Positions 24,842 to 31,822 of a stretch of DNA of 64,000 nt are shown one piece after another. The position numbers and the translations under genes are program-made. How positions within the stretch are numbered: position 1 is the first letter of the stretch; every line of letters begins with the position of its first letter. This DNA comes from Halomontanus rarus. Its GTDB lineage: Archaea; Halobacteriota; Halobacteria; Halobacteriales; Natrialbaceae. The stretch lies in the NCBI RefSeq assembly GCF_017357405.1, contig NZ_CP071597.1, forward strand, positions 3,720,001-3,784,000, given 5' to 3'. The notes beneath the pieces were generated by a model. The model saw only the letters and a list, made by a program, of their open reading frames with translations. It did not search any database and was not told the origin of the DNA.

Positions 24842-26116
24842 ATGAGTGAAACCGAACACATCGACGATCGAGTGAACGAGTTATTGACCCGGGCGAAATC
24901 GGCGATCGAGTCCGTGCCACCGCCGGACGAAGCCGAGGAAGACGAGCTGATGGAGGTGCTCGAGGAGGCCGACCTGTTGACGGCCGCAGCGGATGCGAAC
25001 GATTTGATCCAGAGCGAGAACTCTCGGGACATCCTCGAGGCGACCGGTCTCGGAGAGTTGCCCGACGGAAGCGAACCGGCGTCGCTCCCCGAGGCGATCG
25101 CAAGGGGTGATCAGGAACGCGTCGAAGACCTCCGTGTGCTGTTGAAACTGGCGAAACTGGACGGACAGACGGGCGACGACGGTGACGCTCGAGAGGCCGT
25201 TGCTGCGCTCCGAGGCGCGATCGAGGATGCCGGTGGCTCCGACTCCGAACGGGTGGAGGAAAAGTCGGATTCCGAAGCGAGTGACGAGAGCGATGCGGCG
25301 GCGGAGTCGTCGGACGAAAGCGACGAAGACGAGGGCGAGGGCGACGTAGACGAAAGCGGAGACGAAGCGCCGCCAGACGAAACCGAGGAGGCGGACGACT
25401 CGTCGATCACCGAAACCGTTGCGGACGCCGTGAGTGAGGTCGCCGGCTCGAGTTCGAGTGCTACCGAAGCGGATAGCGAGTCGGGCGAATCCGACGCATC
25501 CGCGGACGAGACCGACGCCGCCGAGGCTGGGGACGAACAGGGAGACGAAGCCGACGGTGACGAGTCGTCGGTGACCGAGACAGTCGCAAATGCGGTGAGT
25601 CAAGTAACCGATTCGGACGACAGCGAGGACGAGGAAGCGGCTGCGGAGGGTGACGACGAGGGATCGTCTGAAACCGACGAGTCGTCGGTGACGGAGACAG
25701 TCGCTGACGCCGTCGACGAAGTCACCGGTTCGGACGAGGAGGGTGAGGGGAGCGTGGACAAAGACGGTGACGGTGACGAAGACGGGTTCCTCGAGGACCA
25801 GTTGAAGTCGACGATGCAGTCCGCACTGGGCGGGTTCGGTGAGGAAGTCCACGGCCTGCGTGACCGACTCGAGGCGGTCGGTGTGGGTGACGACTCGGAA
25901 GCGGACGCCGACGAGAGTGCGGACGCGGACGAAGAAGCGGTAGACGAAGACGAGGACAAGGACGAGTCGATACTCGGCGGTCTCGGCTCGTCGGAGTCCT
26001 CGCAGTCGAAGAACCGTGGGGGTTCGACTCGATACTCGACGATGGCGCCGCCGCCGTCGAAACGGGCGGATATGGGCAGGTCGACGAGACACTCGACGAT
26101 GCCCAAGCGAAACTGA
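24842..26116 (+). CDS. Acidic repeat protein with basic STRxSTM tail
   Basis: A 424-residue protein. Residues 1-131 are a folded-looking helical domain (RVNELLTRAKSAIESV, DLLTAAADANDLIQSENSRDILEATG, ARGDQERVEDLRVLLKLAKLDG). Residues 132-315 are acidic and contain three copies of an 18-residue unit starting at 186, 240 and 279 (core SSVTETVADAVDEVTGSD). A short helical part follows (EDQLKSTMQSALGGFGEEVHGLRDRL, 318-342). The last 35 residues are basic and contain two related motifs, STRYSTM (395-401) and STRHSTM (414-420), separated by PPPSKRADMGR. The basic tail is striking in so acidic a protein and may contact the acidic partners, nucleic acid or a sorting factor. Function unknown; last gene of the block. 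Confidence 0.65.
   Translation: MSETEHIDDRVNELLTRAKSAIESVPPPDEAEEDELMEVLEEADLLTAAADANDLIQSENSRDILEATGLGELPDGSEPASLPEAIARGDQERVEDLRVLLKLAKLDGQTGDDGDAREAVAALRGAIEDAGGSDSERVEEKSDSEASDESDAAAESSDESDEDEGEGDVDESGDEAPPDETEEADDSSITETVADAVSEVAGSSSSATEADSESGESDASADETDAAEAGDEQGDEADGDESSVTETVANAVSQVTDSDDSEDEEAAAEGDDEGSSETDESSVTETVADAVDEVTGSDEEGEGSVDKDGDGDEDGFLEDQLKSTMQSALGGFGEEVHGLRDRLEAVGVGDDSEADADESADADEEAVDEDEDKDESILGGLGSSESSQSKNRGGSTRYSTMAPPPSKRADMGRSTRHSTMPKRN
25397..25741 (+). repeat. Three TETVADAV coding repeats
   Basis: Three in-frame copies (starting at about 25397, 25559 and 25676) encode SSITETVADAVSEV, SSVTETVANAVSQV and SSVTETVADAVDEV. Each is a short predicted amphipathic helix between acidic linkers. 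Confidence 0.7.
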
Positions 26117-26201
26117 CGGCGCGGAAACCTCGAGTATCGTTCGTCGTGCCGTGGGTCGTGGGTCGTCAGTCGGGCGCGTTGAAAAGTCGTCGTTCGTCGG
26201 C

Positions 26202-27350
26202 CTACCACTCGGCGACGCTACCGTCGTCGTGGCGCCAGACGGGGTTGTGCCAGTTTACCTCGCCGGCGCGCTCGCGGACGACGTCCTCGTCGACCTCGAT
26301 ACCCAGTCCCGGCGCGTCGGGGAGGTCGACGTAGCCGTCCTCGTACTCGAAGACGGCCGGGTCGACCAGGTAGTCGAGGACGTCGCTGCCCTCGTTGTAG
26401 TGGATGTCGAGGCTCTGTTCCTGGATGAGCGTGTTCGGCGTGCACGCGTCGACCTGGAGACACGACGCGAGCGCGATCGGGCCGAGCGGGCAGTGCGGTG
26501 CCAGCGCGATGTCGTACGCTTCGGCCATCGTGGCGATCTTCTTGACCTCGCTGATCCCGCCGGCGTGGGAGAGATCGGGCTGGATGATGTCCACCGTACC
26601 CTGCTCGAAAACCTCCTTGAAATCCCAGCGCGAGAACATCCGCTCACCCGTCGCGATCGGCGTCGACGTGCGAGAGGCGATCTCCGGCAGCGCGTCGTTG
26701 TGTTCGGGAAGGACGGGTTCCTCGATGAAGAACGGCTCGTGGGGCTCGAGTTCGACGGCGAGTCGCTTCGCCATCGGTTTCGAGACGCGGCCGTGGAAGT
26801 CGACGCCGATGTCGATTTCGGGGCCGACGGCCTCGCGGACGGTCGCCAGACGGTCGACGGCGTCGGCGACGGCGGCGGGGGTGTCCACGCGGCGCATCTC
26901 GGGCGTGCCGTTCATCTTGAGCGCGGTGAACCCGGCGTCGACTTTCTCCCGGGCGGCTTCGCCAACGTCCGCGGGTCGGTCACCCCCGATCCACTGGTAG
27001 ACGCGGACACGGTCGCAGGCCGGGCCGCCGAGGAGGTCGTACACTGGGGCGCCGAACTGCTTGCCTTTGATGTCCCAGAGGGCCTGATCGACGCCGGCGA
27101 TGGCGCTCATCAGAACGGGGCCGCCGCGGTAGAAGCCGCCGCGGTACATCGCTTGCCAGTGGTCCTCGATGGTCGTCGGGTCCTCGCCCATCAGGTAGTT
27201 GTCCATCAGTTCCTCGACCGCGGCGCGAACCGTTTTCGCGCGACCTTCGACGACGGGTTCCCCCCAGCCGACGGTGCCGTCACTGGTGGTTACTTTCAGG
27301 AAGAGCCATCGCGGCGGTACTTCGAACAGTTCGTAGTCTGTAATTTCCAT
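26202..27350 (-). CDS. dgoD: D-galactonate dehydratase (enolase superfamily)
   Basis: Dehydrates galactonate to 2-keto-3-deoxygalactonate in the oxidative galactose pathway. At 382 residues it has the same length as E. coli DgoD, and the catalytic set falls in register with an offset of one: Asp184 and His186 in VDFHGRVS, Glu210 in FFIEEPVLPEH, Glu236 in ATGERMFS (three metal ligands D184/E210/E236), and the catalytic base His286 in LAPHCPLGP. Other family motifs: WGEPVVEGR, GVDQALWDIKGK, LGGPACDRVRVYQW. The ATG at 27350 (MEITDYELFEV) is the usual start. A related gluconate-type substrate is possible, but the LAPHCPLGP loop favours galactonate. A palindrome at 27445-27468 lies upstream. Confidence 0.92.
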   Translation of the reverse strand: MEITDYELFEVPPRWLFLKVTTSDGTVGWGEPVVEGRAKTVRAAVEELMDNYLMGEDPTTIEDHWQAMYRGGFYRGGPVLMSAIAGVDQALWDIKGKQFGAPVYDLLGGPACDRVRVYQWIGGDRPADVGEAAREKVDAGFTALKMNGTPEMRRVDTPAAVADAVDRLATVREAVGPEIDIGVDFHGRVSKPMAKRLAVELEPHEPFFIEEPVLPEHNDALPEIASRTSTPIATGERMFSRWDFKEVFEQGTVDIIQPDLSHAGGISEVKKIATMAEAYDIALAPHCPLGPIALASCLQVDACTPNTLIQEQSLDIHYNEGSDVLDYLVDPAVFEYEDGYVDLPDAPGLGIEVDEDVVRERAGEVNWHNPVWRHDDGSVAEW

Positions 27351-27799
27351 AATTCGTCTCTCCGTGTGCAGTCTGCAGGTCGTTCGTTTCGAATCGGTGA
27401 CGAAAGGCGGAATCGGCGGAAGGGATTCGATGCTGTCGACCTCGGTCTCGATATCGATACATCGAGACATCCTCCCACGGTCGCTCGTGACGATCGGTGC
27501 CGGCGTTCCGATATCGGGCCATCGATGAGGACACCGCGGTAACCCGGTCTCGACACCGATCTGGTACGGGTAGAGTCTTCCCAGCACAGTATATAGGTTA
27601 CGAACTCTCCGATCGGCGAGCCCCCTCGAGTGACGGATCGTAACTTCGAGGACCTCGAAACGGACGGACCCGTTCGCCACTCGAGGCTGCGCTCACTGCG
27701 ATCGTGGTCGTGACGCTGAGCGTGTCGATCGAACCTCGATAGAGCGGGTGTCGGTTTCCGAGTCGAGGCTTTATGGCGATATCTGACGAGTAAACGGGT
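27351..27799. other. Divergent intergenic region, dgoD and hydrolase promoters
   Basis: About 450 bases. It contains an inverted repeat (27445-27468), a minus-strand TATA-like CTATATAC (about 27590-27597) that would give dgoD a leader of roughly 215 nt, and a plus-strand TATA (27769-27775) 27 nt before the hydrolase start. No ORF with coding character seen. Confidence 0.45.
27445..27468. promoter_or_regulatory. Operator-like palindrome upstream of dgoD
   Basis: GTCTCGAT (27445-27452) and ATCGAGAC (27461-27468) are perfect 8-bp inverted arms with an 8-bp spacer, 95-118 bp upstream of the dgoD ATG. It is a candidate binding site for a sugar-responsive regulator. Confidence 0.45.
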
Positions 27800-28573
27800 A
27801 TGGAAGTCGTTTCGAATCACGGCCGCGAGACGGCCTACGTCGAGGCCGACAGTGAGGCAGACGGGGAGACTGTTCTGTACGTCCACGGCAGCGGCGGCTC
27901 ACACGAAATCTGGCGGCCCCAGCTCCGTCTGGCCGACCGCCCGGCTGCCGCACTCGATCTGAGCGGCCACGGAAACTCCGAAGACATCGACGCGAGTCCG
28001 GGCTACACGACCCGATCCGCGTACGCCGACGACGTGCTCGCGGTCGCGGACGCGACGGACGCCTCCGTTCTCGTCGGGAGTTCTCTCGGCGGTGCCGTGG
28101 TCTTGCACATCTTGCTCGAGCGAGCGGCCGAGTTCACGCCCGAGGCGGCCGTCCTCACCGGAACCGGCGCCCGCATGGGCGTCCTCGAGGATCTCCTCGA
28201 GTGGCTCGCGTCCGATTTCGAGCGCGCGCTCGAGTTCCTCCACGAGCCGGATCGGCTCCTTCACGACCCCGATCCCGAGGCTCGCGAGCGATCGATCGAG
28301 GCGATGCGCGAGTGCGGTCAGGCGGTGACTCGCCGAGATTTCCTGACCTGTCACGACTTCGACGTTCGGGACCGACTAGAGGCAATCGACGTGCCGGTGC
28401 TCGCCGTCTACGGCGAATACGACCAGCTCACCCCGCCGTGGTTTCACGAGTACCTCTCCGAGGAGATTCTGGACGCCTCGCTCGCCGAGATCGAGGACGC
28501 CGCCCACCTGCCGATGGTCGAGCAGCCGCGGGCGTTCGACGAGACTGTCTCCGAGTTTCTCGAGTCGGTCTAG
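27800..28573 (+). CDS. Alpha/beta hydrolase
   Basis: A 257-residue hydrolase with a complete triad: nucleophile in VLVGSSLGGAV (Ser95), the oxyanion HG in LYVHGSGGSHEIW, an acid in YGEYDQLTPP, and the histidine in EDAAHLPMVEQP near the C-terminus. It starts MEVVSNHGRETAYVEAD. The closest general class is small esterases/lactonases of the 3-oxoadipate enol-lactonase type. Its place next to dgoD could hint at a sugar lactonase, but that is speculation. A TATA element (CTTTATG at 27769-27775) precedes the ATG by 27 nt. Its last 4 bases overlap the end of panB on the opposite strand. Confidence 0.85.
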   Translation: MEVVSNHGRETAYVEADSEADGETVLYVHGSGGSHEIWRPQLRLADRPAAALDLSGHGNSEDIDASPGYTTRSAYADDVLAVADATDASVLVGSSLGGAVVLHILLERAAEFTPEAAVLTGTGARMGVLEDLLEWLASDFERALEFLHEPDRLLHDPDPEARERSIEAMRECGQAVTRRDFLTCHDFDVRDRLEAIDVPVLAVYGEYDQLTPPWFHEYLSEEILDASLAEIEDAAHLPMVEQPRAFDETVSEFLESV

Positions 28574-29382
28574 TAGAGGTCCTCGAGGTCGGTCTCCTCG
28601 TGGCTGTGTTCCTCGGCGGGGAACTCCCGCTTCTCGACCGCCGAGACGTAGTCTTCGACCGCGGCCGTCATCTCGCCGCGGACGTCGCCGAACTGTTTGG
28701 AGAACGAGGGGCTCCACTCGGTGAGTCCGACGGCGTCGTTGAACACCAGCACCTGCCCGTCGCAGTGGGGGCCGGCGCCGATCCCGATCGTCGGAACGTC
28801 CAGTTCCTCGGTGACGTCCGCCGCGAGGTTCGACGGGACGTGCTCCAAGACGAGCGAGAACGCGCCCGCGTCCTCGTGATCGCGAGCGAGTTCGAGAATG
28901 CGATCCGCGGCCTTCTGGGTGGTTCCCTGACGGGGATAGCCGCCGTACTGGTTGACGTGCTGGGGCGTCAATCCGAGGTGGGCCATCACCGGAATCCCGA
29001 GCTGGACCAGCTTCTCGGTGAGATCGACGGTGTGGGGCCCGCTCTCGAGTTTGACCGCGTGTGCGCCCTCCTCCTTGAGCATCCGGCCGGCGTTCGCGAC
29101 GCTCTCGCTCTCGTCGACGCCGTAGGAGAGGAAGGGCATGTCGGCGACGATCATCGCGTCCTCGGTCGCCCGGGAGACGGCCCCGACGCGACTCGCCATC
29201 TCGTCGACGGTGACCGGGAGCGTCGTCTCGTAGCCCAGTTCGGTGTTGCCGACGCTGTCGCCGACGAGGACGACGTCGACCCCCGCCTCGTCGACGACCT
29301 CGGCCGCCGGTGCGTCGTAGGCCGTCAGCATCGTGATCGGCTCCGAACCCGTCTTGGCGTGCAGATCCCTCACGGTTGGCAT
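28570..29382 (-). CDS. panB: 3-methyl-2-oxobutanoate hydroxymethyltransferase
   Basis: First step of pantothenate/CoA synthesis: adds a hydroxymethyl group to 2-oxoisovalerate. The 270-residue protein has the PanB signatures: ITMLTAYDAPAAEVVDEAGVDVVLVGDSVGN, ADMPFLSYG, AHAVKLESG, PVMAHLGLTPQHVNQYGGY and FSLVLEHVPSNLAADVTEELDVPTIGIGAG. The ATG at 29382 fits because a minus-strand TATA (TATATTTACC, about 29405-29414) lies 23-32 nt upstream. Convergent 4-bp overlap with the hydrolase gene means the two transcripts must run antisense to each other at their ends. Confidence 0.95.
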   Translation of the reverse strand: MPTVRDLHAKTGSEPITMLTAYDAPAAEVVDEAGVDVVLVGDSVGNTELGYETTLPVTVDEMASRVGAVSRATEDAMIVADMPFLSYGVDESESVANAGRMLKEEGAHAVKLESGPHTVDLTEKLVQLGIPVMAHLGLTPQHVNQYGGYPRQGTTQKAADRILELARDHEDAGAFSLVLEHVPSNLAADVTEELDVPTIGIGAGPHCDGQVLVFNDAVGLTEWSPSFSKQFGDVRGEMTAAVEDYVSAVEKREFPAEEHSHEETDLEDLY

Positions 29383-29580
29383 ACCGGGCCATTCGACGCG
29401 GATAGGTAAATATACTGCCGGACGGGGTCGTTCGAGAAAGGAGACGAGAGGGTGAGAGAGTGAGAATGAAACGGCGGCAACGAGGTCCAACCCAGTCTCT
29501 CGAACTCGGGGGAGAGATCCGTACGGGACTCGTGAACCGGGAACGGCGGGCTTAAGAGGATTCCATCGAGAGAGACGCCC

Positions 29581-29886
29581 GTGCCAGAGCCCGTCGAAAC
29601 GTCCGATCCGGAGGGGGTCGACTACGGCTGGGTCATGCAGACGACGTTCGTAACGACGATCGTCGTCGGGGCCCCCGTCGTCGCCCTCCTCTCGACGCAG
29701 GCTTCCCTCCCGACGTGGGGCTCTCGAGTCGAGTTCGCGATCCGGGTCGGTGCCGTCGTCTGGATCCTCACGGCCCTCGCCGTGTTCGCGTACGCGAAGC
29801 GGATGGACGTCGAGACGATCGAGACCGAGGAAGCGGAATCGGAAGCGGAAGCGAAAGCGAAGAAAGGAAAAGACGACGAAGAGTAA
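29581..29886 (+). CDS. DUF5822 family membrane protein
   Basis: A 101-residue protein starting at a GTG: VDYGWVMQTTFVTTIVVGAPVVALLS is helix 1 and VEFAIRVGAVVWILTALAVFAYAKRMD helix 2. It ends with an acidic and then Lys/Glu/Ala tail encoded by GAAGCGGAA-type repeats (29830-29880). The arrangement matches the haloarchaeal DUF5822 family; function unknown. It lies between panB and a HAD phosphatase and is transcribed toward the latter's 3' end. Confidence 0.75.
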   Translation: MPEPVETSDPEGVDYGWVMQTTFVTTIVVGAPVVALLSTQASLPTWGSRVEFAIRVGAVVWILTALAVFAYAKRMDVETIETEEAESEAEAKAKKGKDDEE

Positions 29887-29912
29887 CGACGCGATCGCCG
29901 AAGAGCGGGGTG

Positions 29913-30452
29913 CTACACTCTCGAGGGGCCACCGTCGACGTACTCGAAGTCCGTCCCCGCCCGTTCTGCGGTGCGCTCGTCGCGTCGAGAGTCACCGACG
30001 AACAGCGTTCGCTCCGGCGTCGCCGACAGTCCGCGGACCGTTTCCAGAAGCGGCTCGGGATCCGGCTTTCGCGTCGCGACCGTGTCGCGACCGACGACCG
30101 CCCCGACCGCCTCTATCAGGCCGTGGCGCTCGAGAGCGATTCGACACGCCGCCTCGCAGTTGAGCGAACAGACGCCGGCCGGGACCTCGCAGGCCAGGAT
30201 CTCCTCGGCGTGGGGGAGTCGACGACTGGTCCTGGCGCCCTCGCGTTCGTGGTCGGCGATCGCCGCCTCGACCTCCGGCGCGAGGTCGACATCGCTCGCA
30301 GCCGCGAGGAGGTCCCAGAGGTCCCGGCTCGGCGGATCGACCGCGGCCGTCTCGTACACCTCGAGGACGTCGAACGCGACGGCGTTCCAGTCGACGGTGA
30401 GGTCGACGAGCGTCCCGTCGAGATCGTAGACGACGGCGTCGTAGTCAGTCAC
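29913..30452 (-). CDS. HAD superfamily hydrolase, phosphoglycolate phosphatase-like
   Basis: A 179-residue HAD protein: motif I YDLDGTLVDLTVDW (nucleophile Asp10, acid/base Asp12), a short cap, motif II around GVCSLNC, motif III lysine in TRKPDPEPL, and motif IV LFVGDSRRDERTA. Such proteins dephosphorylate small sugar or nucleotide phosphates; specificity cannot be read. It starts at the ATG at 30452 and is convergent with the DUF5822 gene. Confidence 0.88.
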   Translation of the reverse strand: MTDYDAVVYDLDGTLVDLTVDWNAVAFDVLEVYETAAVDPPSRDLWDLLAAASDVDLAPEVEAAIADHEREGARTSRRLPHAEEILACEVPAGVCSLNCEAACRIALERHGLIEAVGAVVGRDTVATRKPDPEPLLETVRGLSATPERTLFVGDSRRDERTAERAGTDFEYVDGGPSRV

Positions 30453-30555
30453 GGTCGTTGATACGAGGGGGAGCGATTTGACGATGTCGGTGGTGGTCGG
30501 GAGGGGGTATCGGCGATGGGGTGCTCTCCAGCGGTGGTCGGGAGAACGAGGGAGT

Positions 30556-31680
30556 TCACCCGAGGAGGTTCCGAGCGATGATCGTCTTCTGGATCTCCGT
30601 GGTCCCCTCGTAGATCTCGGTGACCTTGGCGTCGCGGTAGAGGCGTTCGACGTCGAACTCGGAGACGTAGCCGTAGCCGCCGTGGATCTGGACGGCCTCG
30701 TTGGTGACGGCCATCGCCGCCTCGCTCGCGAAGTACTTGGCCATGCTCGCGGCCAGCGCGCCGTCGCCGGCCGCGCGCTGGCGGGCCGCGTGTCTGGTCA
30801 GCTGGCGGGCGGCCTCTGTCCGGGTTGCCATCTCCGCGAGTTTGTGCCGGATCGTCTGGATCTCGCTGATCGGCTCGCCGAACTGCTCGCGCTCCCGACT
30901 GTACGCGAGCGCTTCCCCGAGCGCGTGGGCCGCGAGGCCCACCGACTGGGCGGCGATGCCGATCCGGCCGTCGGTCAGGATTCGGAAGGCCGCGGAGAGA
31001 CCCCGCCCCTCCTCAGTCAGTCGGTTCTCGGCGGGGATGCGGACCTCGTCGAAGGTCAGCGCGGTCGTGTCGCTGGCGCGCAGCCCGAGTTTGTCCTCCG
31101 GTTCGCCGACGGTGAGTCCGTCGGCGTCGGCGGGGACGAGAAACTGCGTGATCGAGTCGGGGTCGTCCCGGTCGGTCTTCGCAAAGAGGACGATCACGCC
31201 CGCGCGTTGGCCGTTGGTGATCCACTGCTTCTCGCCGTCGATGACGTACTCCTCGCCGTCGCGTCGGGCCTCGGTGGACATCTCCGCGGGGTTCGACCCG
31301 GCGTGGGGTTCGGAGAGCGCGAACGCGCCGACCGGACGTCCTCGAGCCATCTCGGGGAGCCAGCGCTCCCGTTGTTCCTCGGTCGCGAATTCGGCGAGAC
31401 AGGACGTCGCGAGGCAGTGGACCGAGAGCGCCGTCGCGACTGCGAGCGCGCCGCCGGCGAGCTCCTCGTTGACGACGGCGTAGGTCACGGGATCGGCGTC
31501 GTAGCCGCCGTACTCCTCGGGGACGGTCAACCCCGTCAGATCCAGTTCTGCCAGCCCGTCCCAGACCGCCTCGGGGAACGTCTCCGTTCGATCGGCCTCG
31601 GCGGCCACCGGTCGGATCTCCTCGCGCGCGAACTCGCGTACGACGTCCCTGACCGCGGCCTGTTCGTCCGAAAGTGCCAT
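30556..31680 (-). CDS. Acyl-CoA dehydrogenase
   Basis: FAD enzyme that introduces the alpha-beta double bond in acyl-CoA beta-oxidation or branched-chain degradation. The 374-residue protein shows the typical features: N-terminal helical domain (VREFAREEIRPVAAEADRTE), FAD/substrate signature GAFALSEPHAGSNPAEM, WITNGQRAGVIVLFAKTD, GRIGIAAQSVGLAAHAL, VQIHGGYGYVSEF, and the catalytic Glu region RDAKVTEIYEGTTEIQK near the C-terminus. The Glu position after YRDAKVTEIYEGT fits short/branched-chain members. No other beta-oxidation gene is adjacent in the window. Confidence 0.95.
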   Translation of the reverse strand: MALSDEQAAVRDVVREFAREEIRPVAAEADRTETFPEAVWDGLAELDLTGLTVPEEYGGYDADPVTYAVVNEELAGGALAVATALSVHCLATSCLAEFATEEQRERWLPEMARGRPVGAFALSEPHAGSNPAEMSTEARRDGEEYVIDGEKQWITNGQRAGVIVLFAKTDRDDPDSITQFLVPADADGLTVGEPEDKLGLRASDTTALTFDEVRIPAENRLTEEGRGLSAAFRILTDGRIGIAAQSVGLAAHALGEALAYSREREQFGEPISEIQTIRHKLAEMATRTEAARQLTRHAARQRAAGDGALAASMAKYFASEAAMAVTNEAVQIHGGYGYVSEFDVERLYRDAKVTEIYEGTTEIQKTIIARNLLG

Positions 31681-31822
31681 ACGGGCCCTTCGGTGGGCGA
31701 CGGCAAAAACGACTCCCCGGGATCGAAGGTGTCGAACGATCGCTCGGAATTCGGCGGGAGATGTCGCTCACCAGCTCTGCCTCGAGTAGTTCCAGCACGT
31801 ATCCGAGTCGTTCGGTGGCCGA

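Noticed and set aside
19970..26116. Gas vesicle cluster
   Set aside because: Acidic tracts and glycine zippers recalled gas-vesicle accessory proteins, but no GvpA, GvpF/L, GvpN or GvpO signatures are present.
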